Below, one piece after another: positions 1 through 8,425 of a stretch of 64,000 bases of DNA; the first letter of the stretch is position 1; each line of letters begins with the position of its first letter. This DNA comes from Sphingobacterium griseoflavum. Its GTDB lineage: Bacteria; Bacteroidota; Bacteroidia; Sphingobacteriales; Sphingobacteriaceae. The position numbers were made by a program, and so were the translations under genes. The notes beneath the pieces were generated by a model. It saw nothing but the letters and a program-made list of their open reading frames with translations. It was not told where the DNA came from and did no database searches. The stretch covers positions 310,001 through 374,000 of the forward strand of contig NZ_BNAF01000001.1 in the NCBI RefSeq assembly GCF_014653155.1, written 5' to 3'.

Positions 1-612
1 ATCATTAATGTACTCGGCGCAGGGTGGTAACTGGTCTCTCGTATGTGAGCTGAGCACACCTACGACTTTCATACCGGCCTGTAAGCCCGCTGTCACGCCA
101 GAAAAAGAATCTTCAAACACCAAGCAATGAACAGGGTCAATACCGATGTTCTGCGCTGATTTAAGGTATACTTCGGGGTTGGGTTTGTGCAAGGCTACAT
201 TTTCGCTGGCCAGTAACGACTCCATTTTGTCCGCAATTTGCAGGACATCGAGTATCAATTCCAAATTGGCGCGGGGTGCAGAGGTCGCTACTGCCGTTTT
301 GAACCCGTTTGCTTTCAGGTCGTCCAAAAAATTTACATAATTCGGTAATGTCGTCACCTCCGATTTGTAAATCTCTCGAAATAGGGCCTCTTTTTCGCTT
401 TCTAATGCAATTAATTCGTCGCCAACGATGCTACGCTTAAAAAAATGCGTCATGATATAGCTGTTGTGCTTGCCATACATATGATCTTCGAACTCTTTAT
501 CGGAATAGGCTATTTTGTATTTGTCAAAGAAAATAGCAAAGGCCTTGGCATGATATGGATTCGTGTGGCAAATCACGCCGTCCATATCAAAAATGACAGC
601 ATATTGGTTCAT
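1..612 (-). CDS. HAD-superfamily hydrolase (beta-phosphoglucomutase-like), 3' end cut off by the window
   Basis: The frame read from the ATG at 612 stays open to base 1, giving 204 residues, so the C-terminus lies outside the window. All HAD subfamily IA motifs are present in order: the nucleophile motif DMDGV close to the N-terminus, ATSAP (motif II), a Lys in HKP (motif III) and FEDS (motif IV). A helical cap lies between motifs I and II, as in beta-phosphoglucomutase and other sugar-phosphate phosphatases. The protein is probably a cytosolic phosphatase or phosphomutase acting on a small phosphorylated metabolite; the substrate cannot be read from sequence. It is divergent from the DNA repair operon, with about 80 bp between the two starts. 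Confidence 0.85.
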   Translation of the reverse strand, partial: MNQYAVIFDMDGVICHTNPYHAKAFAIFFDKYKIAYSDKEFEDHMYGKHNSYIMTHFFKRSIVGDELIALESEKEALFREIYKSEVTTLPNYVNFLDDLKANGFKTAVATSAPRANLELILDVLQIADKMESLLASENVALHKPNPEVYLKSAQNIGIDPVHCLVFEDSFSGVTAGLQAGMKVVGVLSSHTRDQLPPCAEYIND

Positions 613-693
613 GGCGCAAAGATAATCAAAACTATTTTATTGTCCGAGCTGTTCGCTGTAAAAGCAAATATTTACGATGAAAGTGAGCTTCCA

Positions 694-1692
694 ATGAATC
701 TATTATCTGTAAACGAATGTGGCCTGTATTGTAAACAGGGCGACTTTTATATCGATCCGTGGAAGCCGGTCAAGACAGCACTCATCACCCACGGCCACAG
801 CGATCATATGCGTGCGGGGATGTCCAGTTATATCTGCCATCACCACACCCTACCTATCCTAAAGTTACGACTAGGCCCCGACAACCTCGTGCAAGGTGTA
901 TCTTACGGCGAAGAATTTGAAATTAACGGTGTGAAGATATCCTTTCATCCTGCAGGACATATCATTGGTTCGGCGCAGATACGTATGGTCTATGAAGGTG
1001 AAGTGTGGTTATTCACGGGAGACTATAAGCTTTCTGTAGATGGGGTGAGCCAGCCATACGAACTGGTGAAGTGTGATCATTTTATCACAGAAAGTACATT
1101 CGGACTGCCTGTATACAATTTCCCTACCAATCAATCGATCTATGAAAGCATCAACGCATGGTGGCAGGAGAATGCGAAGGAGGGCGTAAATACTGTTTTG
1201 TTGGGCTATGCTTTAGGCAAGGCACAGAATATATTAGCCCATGCAGATAAAAGCATTGGCGATGTGTTCCTACATGGCGCTGTCGACAATGTCAACCAAG
1301 CCTTGACAGAGGTTGGTTACACCTTTGCGGGCACTCGTATAACGGCTGATACACGACGCGATGCGATTCGCGGAGCATTGATCGTGGCGCCGCCATCGGC
1401 TATGGATACCCCATGGTTGCGTACGCTCAAACCCTATCGTATTGCGATGTGCAGTGGTTGGATGCAACTTCGTGGTGCACGTAGGCGTAGAGGCGTTGAT
1501 CGCGGCTTTGTGTTATCCGACCACTGCGATTGGGCGCAGCTCAACCAAGCCGTACGGGATACGGAGGCGAAGCAAGTATATGTCACCCACGGCTATGAAC
1601 ACAACTTTAGTAAATGGGTACAAGACGAATATCACATCGGTGCCTCGATATTTAAGACACTTTATAATGATGCGGAGGAGGAAAATGTATGA
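694..1692 (+). CDS. Ligase-associated DNA damage response exonuclease (metallo-beta-lactamase fold)
   Basis: 332 residues from the ATG at 694. The open frame extends upstream to 445, but that part is antisense to the HAD gene and does not look like protein. The metal-binding motif HGHSDH lies at residues 33-38, with later FTGDY and LSDHCDW motifs typical of the mRNA 3'-processing factor-like MBL family. In the four-gene cluster known from Pseudomonas putida and many other bacteria, this member is the nuclease thought to clean DNA ends before ligation. The stop overlaps the ligase start (ATGA at 1689-1692), so the genes are translationally coupled. It is the first gene of a four-gene operon. 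Confidence 0.9.
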   Translation: MNLLSVNECGLYCKQGDFYIDPWKPVKTALITHGHSDHMRAGMSSYICHHHTLPILKLRLGPDNLVQGVSYGEEFEINGVKISFHPAGHIIGSAQIRMVYEGEVWLFTGDYKLSVDGVSQPYELVKCDHFITESTFGLPVYNFPTNQSIYESINAWWQENAKEGVNTVLLGYALGKAQNILAHADKSIGDVFLHGAVDNVNQALTEVGYTFAGTRITADTRRDAIRGALIVAPPSAMDTPWLRTLKPYRIAMCSGWMQLRGARRRRGVDRGFVLSDHCDWAQLNQAVRDTEAKQVYVTHGYEHNFSKWVQDEYHIGASIFKTLYNDAEEENV

Positions 1693-3299
1693 TTGACTTT
1701 GTGCATTTGTTTGAGGCTATCGATGGTAGCACGAAGACCTCGGTCAAGGTAGCGGCTATGCTTGCTTATCTTCAGACGGCGGCAGATTCCGATAAATTAT
1801 TTGCAATGGCCGTGTTGATGGGGAACAAGCCCAAGCGGCCAATTCGAACTGCTGATTTGCGGATATGGGCTTCGGAGGAATCCCGCGTACCCTTATGGCT
1901 GATCGAGGAAAGTTATTACGTCGTGGGGGATCTGGCAGAAACCATTTCACTTATCTTGCCGCCCAAAGCCCGGTCAGTGACCACGGACATATCGCTACGG
2001 GATTTATTTGATGCGATCGTTGCCCTGCGCAACATGGCCCCCGAGGAGCAGCGTAAATTAGTCACCGGTTATTGGTCGAAGTTGGAAGGAACGGCACTCT
2101 TTCTTTTCAACAAATTACTGACAGGCAATCTTCGTGTGGGCGTCTCCCGTAAACTGGTTGTTAAAGCTGTTGCGCAGTATTTGGGACGCACAGAGCCCGA
2201 GGTAGAACATCGATTAATGGGGAAATGGAGCCCGTTCGATGAGGATATGGACTCGTTGTTTCAGGACGACTTGCAAGAGGGTAAACATTTTTTGCCCTAT
2301 CCCTTTTATTTGGCGTATGCGCTGGACAAAGATCCGGGAGAGCTAGGGGATATGAAAGATTGGATTATAGAACCTAAACTTGATGGTATACGGGGGCAAG
2401 TGATTGTACGTAAAGGCGAGCTTTTTGTATGGAGCAGGGGAGAAGATTTAATGACGGATAAATTCGTGGAATTTGAACCGTTACGGTCTGTGTTACCTGA
2501 TGGTACGGTCATTGACGGGGAGGTGATTCCTTGGAAAGAGGGGAAGCCTATGGATTTTTCGGTTATGCAGACCCGCATAGGCCGTAAGAACATATCAAAG
2601 AACGTCCTAGCCGCTGCACCATTGGTTATGGTGTGCTACGATCTGCTGGAATGGGAAGGCCGTGATATTCGCGAATGGCCCTTACACAAGCGAAGATCAC
2701 AGCTACAGGAGATTTTGGCTATATTTCCGGTAGGCAACATATTAAAATTGTCTTCAGCAATGTCATTCGACAGTTGGGATCTTGCAGAAAATTATCGGCA
2801 AGATGCACGAAAACATTATGCAGAGGGTCTTATGATCAAACATCGAGACAGCCCCTACGAGGTCGGACGTAAGCGCGGCAACTGGTGGAAGTGGAAGACG
2901 GATCCGATGACTATTGATGGCGTGTTGGTGTATGCACAGTCTGGACATGGAAGGCGCGCCAATTTGTTTACCGACTACACCTTTGCTGTATGGGATCAAG
3001 GTGAGCTTGTCCCTTTTACGAAAGCCTACTCGGGGCTTACGGATAAAGAGCTGTTTACCATCGACAACTGGATAAAGAGACATACCATTGCAAAGTTCGG
3101 CCCGGTACGTAGCGTGACGCCGGAGCTCGTCTTCGAGCTCGCGTTCGAAGGGATCAACGCAAGCTCGCGCCATAAATCGGGTGTCGCTCTTCGTTTTCCT
3201 CGTATTGTACGCTGGCGCCAAGATAAGCCAGCGAGCGAGGCCAATTCGAAAGAAGATTTATTAAATTTGATCGCATCAAAACATGAATCAATTCGCTGA
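1689..3299 (+). CDS. ATP-dependent DNA ligase, repair-cluster type
   Basis: 536 residues. It seals nicks in DNA using ATP. An N-terminal alpha-helical DNA-binding domain of about 200 residues comes before the nucleotidyltransferase domain. The adenylated lysine is Lys230 in the motif KLDG, with EVIPW and GLMIKH further on and a final RWRQDK (motif VI) in the OB domain. There is no polymerase or nuclease module, so this is not a full LigD. It overlaps the exonuclease by 4 bp and the helicase by 17 bp. The bacterium is expected to use a separate NAD-dependent LigA for replication; this enzyme would serve an accessory repair pathway. Confidence 0.92.
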   Translation: MIDFVHLFEAIDGSTKTSVKVAAMLAYLQTAADSDKLFAMAVLMGNKPKRPIRTADLRIWASEESRVPLWLIEESYYVVGDLAETISLILPPKARSVTTDISLRDLFDAIVALRNMAPEEQRKLVTGYWSKLEGTALFLFNKLLTGNLRVGVSRKLVVKAVAQYLGRTEPEVEHRLMGKWSPFDEDMDSLFQDDLQEGKHFLPYPFYLAYALDKDPGELGDMKDWIIEPKLDGIRGQVIVRKGELFVWSRGEDLMTDKFVEFEPLRSVLPDGTVIDGEVIPWKEGKPMDFSVMQTRIGRKNISKNVLAAAPLVMVCYDLLEWEGRDIREWPLHKRRSQLQEILAIFPVGNILKLSSAMSFDSWDLAENYRQDARKHYAEGLMIKHRDSPYEVGRKRGNWWKWKTDPMTIDGVLVYAQSGHGRRANLFTDYTFAVWDQGELVPFTKAYSGLTDKELFTIDNWIKRHTIAKFGPVRSVTPELVFELAFEGINASSRHKSGVALRFPRIVRWRQDKPASEANSKEDLLNLIASKHESIR

Positions 3300-5730
3300 C
3301 GTATGGTTTCATAATCAAGGCTGGGAGCCACATGTTTTCCAAAGGAATGCCTGGAGGGAGATCGCCAAAGGCCACTCAGGATTACTGAATGCGCCGACGG
3401 GATTTGGGAAGACCTTTGCCATTTGGTTCGGTATCCTTGCGCACTACTACGGAGACAAGAAATATCAAGCACAGAAAAAAAAGTTTCGACAAAATAAGTT
3501 GCATGCCATTTGGATAACACCCCTGCGCGCGCTGTCCAAAGAAATTTATAAGGCGACAACGCAGGTTAGCGATGATTTAGAACTTGATTATCAAGTGGAG
3601 TTGCGCACGGGTGACACAAGCCTTAGCCAACGGCAAAAGCAGCGGAAGAAACCACCGCATGCTTTGATAACGACGCCAGAAAGTGTACATCTTTTATTGG
3701 CATCAAAAGATGGTACAGAATATTTCAGTCAACTTGCTTTCATCGTAGTCGATGAGTGGCACGAGCTTTTAGGCAGTAAGCGTGGCGTGTTGGTGGAGCT
3801 TGCGCTAAGCCGCATTAAAGCCATCAACCCAAACTTGAAGATATGGGGAATTTCGGCAACCATCGGTAATTTGCCGGAAGCACAAGAAATACTTTTGGGT
3901 GCCAACCATAAAGGGGTCATGGTGCGTGCCGCCCTTAAAAAAAGCATGCAGATAGAAACCGTCTTGCCTGATAACTTGGAGAAATTTCCCTGGGCGGGGC
4001 ATTTGGGAATACGATTGTTGGATAAGGTGATGGCTATTGTCGAACGCTACCAATCGACATTGATCTTTACCAATACCCGCTCGCAAGCAGAAATTTGGTA
4101 CCAACAAATCATCATGCACTACCCTGCATTTGCAGGTATATTGGCCATTCACCATGGGTCATTGAGCGACGAGGTTAGGCTTTGGGTAGAAGATGCATTG
4201 CACGAGGGAAGGCTAAAGGCGGTGGTGTGCACCAGTAGCTTAGATTTAGGTGTCGACTTTCGCCCTGTAGATTGCGTGATACAAATCGGCTCGCCAAAAG
4301 GAGTTGCGCGGTTTCTTCAGCGCGCAGGGCGTTCTGGGCACCGTCCCCACGAGACCTCCCACATTTATTATGTACCTACAAATTCGTTGGAAATTATTGA
4401 AGGCGATTCCCTGAAATATGCAATTAAAGAGCAAATCATTGAACAGCGACTGCCGTATATACGAAGCTTTGATGTGCTGATTCAATACCTGATGACCTTG
4501 GCTGTAGGCGATGGTTTTGTTGCAGAGCAAATTTTTCAAGAAGTGCGCACCACGCATTGTTTTGCCTCTATTACCCGAAAGGAGTTCGACGAATGCCTTT
4601 CGATGCTCATCCACGGGGGTAAGACATTGAATGCCTACGATGATTTCCACCGCTTGGTGTTAAAGGACGGCCGATTTACGGTAGAATCCAGAAAGTTGGC
4701 GATGCGTCATCGGCTAAGTATCGGTGCGATTGTGTCGGATGCGATGATGAAGGTGAAATTTATGTCGGGAAAGTATTTAGGAACGATCGAAGAATCGTTT
4801 ATTTCGAAACTCAATACGGGCGATGTATTTTGGTTCTCCGGTCGACAGCTTGAATTGCTGCGTGTGCGCAACATGGAAGTGGTTGTGCGGCCAACGACAA
4901 AGTCGAAGGGCGTGGTTCCATCTTGGATGGGCGGACGCTTTTCCATATCGCCTGATTTGGGAATAGCCATACGCCACAGTTTTGAAAGTATCCATAAAAA
5001 GAGAAAGGTGAGCCCGGAAGTTTCTTTTTTGCAACCACTTTTCAAAGAACAGGAGAAAAGGTCGGGCTTACCTCGAGAGGACGAGTTGTTGGTGGAATAC
5101 GTGACCACGAAATATGGGTACCATCTGTTTGTCTATCCGTTTGATGGAAAGCTTGTACACGAGGGAATGGCCCAGGTATTAGCTTATCGTTTGGGTAAAA
5201 TAAAACCTGCTACATTTAGCATAGCGAGCAACGAATATGGCTTCGAGCTGCTTTCGGCTACAAAATATGAGATCGATCATACCTTTATCCAAAAGTTGCT
5301 TTCGCCCGCAGGATTGCACCAGGATATCACTTCGGGGATCAATGTACAGGAAATGGCAAGACGTAGGTTCCGAGATATTGCAGGTATTGCTGGTTTGGTC
5401 TTCCAAGGGTATCCCGGTAAGGCGATGAAGGCGAAGCATCTGCAAGCCAATGCCGGTCTGTTCTTTTCTGTTTTTGAAGATTACGATCCAGACAATCTGT
5501 TGCTACGGGAAGCCTACGATGAGGTGTTTGATTTTCAATTGGAGGAGGGAAGAATGCAGCTTGCTTTTGAGCGAATAGCCCAACACGCCGTTATTTTGGC
5601 ATTTCCCAAGCAGTTGACTCCCTTTTCTTTTCCTATCTTTTCGGAATCCTTTCGGGAGAAATACAGTAATGAGGATTGGCAAAGCCGTTTGGAACAATTA
5701 AAATTGCAACTGGAAGGAAAGCTTGCGTAA
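3283..5730 (+). CDS. Ligase-associated DEXH-box DNA helicase (Lhr-like)
   Basis: 815 residues. A superfamily 2 helicase of the Lhr-core group, a 3'-to-5' ATP-driven DNA translocase. Seen directly: Walker A APTGFGKT (Lys43), the Walker B variant DEWH (residues 157-160), SATIGN (motif III) and QRAGRSGH (motif VI). A winged-helix and Lhr-type C-terminal region follows, at a length normal for the cluster-associated form, which is shorter than full-length Lhr (about 1500 residues). The start lies inside the ligase ORF. The ligase, exonuclease and phosphoesterase next to it point to a joint role in DNA damage repair. Confidence 0.92.
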   Translation: MNQFADVWFHNQGWEPHVFQRNAWREIAKGHSGLLNAPTGFGKTFAIWFGILAHYYGDKKYQAQKKKFRQNKLHAIWITPLRALSKEIYKATTQVSDDLELDYQVELRTGDTSLSQRQKQRKKPPHALITTPESVHLLLASKDGTEYFSQLAFIVVDEWHELLGSKRGVLVELALSRIKAINPNLKIWGISATIGNLPEAQEILLGANHKGVMVRAALKKSMQIETVLPDNLEKFPWAGHLGIRLLDKVMAIVERYQSTLIFTNTRSQAEIWYQQIIMHYPAFAGILAIHHGSLSDEVRLWVEDALHEGRLKAVVCTSSLDLGVDFRPVDCVIQIGSPKGVARFLQRAGRSGHRPHETSHIYYVPTNSLEIIEGDSLKYAIKEQIIEQRLPYIRSFDVLIQYLMTLAVGDGFVAEQIFQEVRTTHCFASITRKEFDECLSMLIHGGKTLNAYDDFHRLVLKDGRFTVESRKLAMRHRLSIGAIVSDAMMKVKFMSGKYLGTIEESFISKLNTGDVFWFSGRQLELLRVRNMEVVVRPTTKSKGVVPSWMGGRFSISPDLGIAIRHSFESIHKKRKVSPEVSFLQPLFKEQEKRSGLPREDELLVEYVTTKYGYHLFVYPFDGKLVHEGMAQVLAYRLGKIKPATFSIASNEYGFELLSATKYEIDHTFIQKLLSPAGLHQDITSGINVQEMARRRFRDIAGIAGLVFQGYPGKAMKAKHLQANAGLFFSVFEDYDPDNLLLREAYDEVFDFQLEEGRMQLAFERIAQHAVILAFPKQLTPFSFPIFSESFREKYSNEDWQSRLEQLKLQLEGKLA

Positions 5731-6377
5731 TGGCGAAAAAATTAATCTTGAATGGACTTGAATTGTTCTTACTACCACAGAAGGTGGTCTATATTCCTGC
5801 GCATGAGATGTTGGTGGTTTCGGACTGGCATATCGGCAAGCTTGGCCATTTTCGGAAAGCAGGAATATTTGTCCCCCCAATGCGTTTGGAAGAAGAGTTT
5901 GAACGTTTGGAACTGCTATTGCGCGATTTGTTGGTGAAGAAAGTGGTTTTTTTGGGGGATCTATTCCATTCGGATTGGAATTACGAATGGGATGAATTTC
6001 AGCTTTTTTTGCAGCGATTTCCTTCGTTGACCTTTACCCTTACGTTAGGGAATCACGATATTTTGCCCAAGGCCATCCTAGAAAGATCCCTTATCGAACT
6101 GAAAGACTATCTCCTTCTGCCGGAAGGCATCGTGCTGTCGCACGAACCCATCAGGCAGTTGGATAAAGGGATTTATAATGTGGTTGGACACCTGCATCCC
6201 GGTTGTGAAGTTGCCTTGCGCGGACGGCAATATTACAAATTGCCTTGCTTTTATTTGGAAGATACGACACTTACGCTTCCTGCCTTTGGGCGATGGACAG
6301 GCCTTTACATGGTACCAAAGCGCCACGATAATAGACTTTTTGCTGTGGTAGGCAATGACGTATTGGAGCTGACATGA
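5730..6377 (+). CDS. pdeM: Ligase-associated endonuclease/phosphoesterase PdeM
   Basis: 215 residues from the ATG at 5730, which overlaps the helicase stop (TAATG). Upstream in-frame starts would lie inside the helicase. A calcineurin-like metallophosphoesterase with the metal motifs in order: SDWH (Asp32), LGDLFHS, LGNHD, LSHEPI and GHLHPG. Members of this cluster are Mn-dependent nucleases or phosphodiesterases. It is the last gene of the repair operon and runs tail-to-tail against kdsB with only about 40 bp between them and no clear terminator hairpin. Confidence 0.9.
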   Translation: MAKKLILNGLELFLLPQKVVYIPAHEMLVVSDWHIGKLGHFRKAGIFVPPMRLEEEFERLELLLRDLLVKKVVFLGDLFHSDWNYEWDEFQLFLQRFPSLTFTLTLGNHDILPKAILERSLIELKDYLLLPEGIVLSHEPIRQLDKGIYNVVGHLHPGCEVALRGRQYYKLPCFYLEDTTLTLPAFGRWTGLYMVPKRHDNRLFAVVGNDVLELT

Positions 6378-6415
6378 GCGTGTGTCTGCTGCCGTTGGCC
6401 GTAAAAACTAATGGT

Positions 6416-7153
6416 TTAAAAGAACGTGCGTTTAATGGTCTCCAAATCTTCCGGACGATCCACAGAAATCGTGTCAAAAGCCGTTTCCGCAACCTTGATA
6501 CGGTACCCATTCTCCAACCATCGTAGCTGCTCTAAAGCTTCTGCTTTTTCCAACGTAGATAGAGGGAGTTTGGTAATCGCCTTCAAGACTTCCGTGCGGT
6601 AGCCGTACACCCCGATATGTTTGTAAAAGATATGTTTGCTTAACCATTCATGACGAGGCAAGCCTCGAAGGAATGGAATGGTTTGTCTTGAAAAGTAAAG
6701 CGCTTGTTGGCCGTTGCCTATGATCACTTTTGGTGTGTTCTCCTGAAAAAGATCCTCTTCGTTATCTATTTGCTTGATAAGCGTTCCAATGTCCGTTGTA
6801 GGATCATCAAATAATGAGCAAAGCAATTCGATTTGTAATGGATTGATAAAAGGCTCGTCGCCCTGTATATTGATAGCGACATCAAAGCCATTGATTTTGG
6901 AAATTACTTCTGCACATCGATCGGTGCCCGATTCGTGGGCTGTTGAGGTCATCAGTACGTTGCCTGCGAAAGACCGCACGTGTTCTTCAATCCGCTGATC
7001 GTCTGTCGCGATAACAACCTCGGCCAGTCTGCTACAACCTTTCACTTGCTCGTAAACCCGCTGTATCATCGATTTTCCTCCGATGTCTACTAAAGGCTTG
7101 CCTGGAAAGCGCGATGAGGCGTAGCGAGCCGGAATGATGCCTATAATTTTCAT
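6416..7153 (-). CDS. kdsB: 3-deoxy-manno-octulosonate cytidylyltransferase
   Basis: 245 residues, the usual KdsB length. It activates Kdo as CMP-Kdo for the LPS inner core in the cytosol. The N-terminal nucleotide-binding signature IIPARYASSRFPGKPL is complete, followed by ATDD, the MTS and SGTDR segments and NIQGDEPF, all KdsB hallmarks. It stands alone, transcribed against pdeM, with about 180 bp of AT-rich DNA separating it from the divergent acyltransferase gene. Confidence 0.96.
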   Translation of the reverse strand: MKIIGIIPARYASSRFPGKPLVDIGGKSMIQRVYEQVKGCSRLAEVVIATDDQRIEEHVRSFAGNVLMTSTAHESGTDRCAEVISKINGFDVAINIQGDEPFINPLQIELLCSLFDDPTTDIGTLIKQIDNEEDLFQENTPKVIIGNGQQALYFSRQTIPFLRGLPRHEWLSKHIFYKHIGVYGYRTEVLKAITKLPLSTLEKAEALEQLRWLENGYRIKVAETAFDTISVDRPEDLETIKRTFF

Positions 7154-7335
7154 ATATCAAATTAACAAGTAAATATTAACATTGCGAAATGTGAGCATGG
7201 TTTTGTGGGGATATTCTTGATGCTTTTGAGGCACTTGGTGCGCGAAATCGTTAAGTATCGAGTCTGTTTTGCAAAAAGGTCTACTTTTTGCTATCTTGGT
7301 TTAAGCAATGGTAACATCAGAAGACTTCGTTGTAT

Positions 7336-8304
7336 ATGTTCTATACTTTGTTAAAATATTTGGTTAGATTGGGTCTTTATTGGTATGCTCCGGATCTACG
7401 AACTAAAAATTTGAGGCTTGCATCTTTCGCTGGGCCCAGCATTATCGTCTCCAATCATCCCAATTCGCTTTTCGATGCTTTGGTGATCGCGGCATATTGT
7501 CCTGTCGAAATCTGCTTTTTAACCCGTGGCGATATCTTTAAAAAACCTTGGGCCAATTTGCTTTTGCGTTATTTGTTCCAACTGCCGATCTACAAAAAGA
7601 AGGATGACGACGAATTTGCGGTGAAGAATGATTTTACGTTCGATGAATGTATGCGTTGTTTAGCGGCCGGTAAGCATGTCCTCCTGTTTCCCGAAGGCAG
7701 ATCGTTAAACACGTGGGGTCTGCAGCCATTGATGAATGGCGGACTGACCTCGCTATTGGAACGGGGTTATCGCGCCGAGTTGCCTTTGCAGATACAGCCG
7801 TTTACGCTAAATTACAATTCCTTTCAGCACCTGCCAAAATCGGTTGAGCTGGTCGCTTTGGCACCTTTGGACAGTACAGATTACATAGCCGGCCATCAAA
7901 TTGATACAGCAGCAATAATTTCGGCGCTTCGTACACGGCTACAGGATAGCGTGTCTGAGGAAGCGTTGGTGCCGAAGGTACTTTCCGAACGCGATAAAAG
8001 CGCTTACCGTATTCCCGCCAAAGTAGGTTACTATACGCAATTTTGGTTTTACAGGATTTGGCGGGACTATATTCGTAGAAAAACAGCGGGAACTATTTTT
8101 TTCGATTCGCTGCTGTTTGCCAGCCTACTTTTTTCATACCCTATCTTCGTTTTTTTCTGCAGCGTAATTATAGGAAAGCTATTTGGCTTTTGGATGGGGA
8201 TAGCACTCTTTGTTTTTCTGCCATTCACCGCATATTGTATGGCTAAATACCAAACGATTACCGTGGAGAAAGATTTAACCAAAACGAAGGTTAACCGCTT
8301 GTAA
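7336..8304 (+). CDS. PlsC-type lysophospholipid/glycerophosphate acyltransferase
   Basis: 322 residues from the ATG at 7336; an in-frame TTG two codons earlier (7330) is also possible. The acyltransferase catalytic motif reads NHPNSLFD (His41, Asp47), the form common in a Bacteroidota branch of the PlsC family. The acceptor-phosphate motif FPEGRS follows. Two hydrophobic segments near the C-terminus suggest an inner membrane protein. It probably acylates a glycerophospholipid precursor. The exact substrate is not determined; kdsB nearby suggests envelope lipids but proves nothing. Confidence 0.85.
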   Translation: MFYTLLKYLVRLGLYWYAPDLRTKNLRLASFAGPSIIVSNHPNSLFDALVIAAYCPVEICFLTRGDIFKKPWANLLLRYLFQLPIYKKKDDDEFAVKNDFTFDECMRCLAAGKHVLLFPEGRSLNTWGLQPLMNGGLTSLLERGYRAELPLQIQPFTLNYNSFQHLPKSVELVALAPLDSTDYIAGHQIDTAAIISALRTRLQDSVSEEALVPKVLSERDKSAYRIPAKVGYYTQFWFYRIWRDYIRRKTAGTIFFDSLLFASLLFSYPIFVFFCSVIIGKLFGFWMGIALFVFLPFTAYCMAKYQTITVEKDLTKTKVNRL

Positions 8305-8364
8305 CATGCCTAATATGCGAGCCATAGCTTAATACTTATACTACGCACATCTCACCGGAACAGT

Positions 8365-8401
8365 CAAAAAAAATCTCTCTTTATCTATTGTAAAGAGAGA
8401 T
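8365..8401 (-). terminator. Rho-independent terminator of purL
   Basis: An 11-bp perfect stem (8373-8383 with 8391-8401) and a 7-nt loop, followed on the minus strand by a run of seven or more T. It lies 25 bp past the purL stop. Confidence 0.85.
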
Positions 8402-8425
8402 CTGATGGTAGCCATCGTTATTCGT

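Noticed and set aside
445..693. N-terminal extension of the exonuclease
   Set aside because: The frame is open, but it is antisense to the HAD gene and similarity to the MBL family begins at 694.
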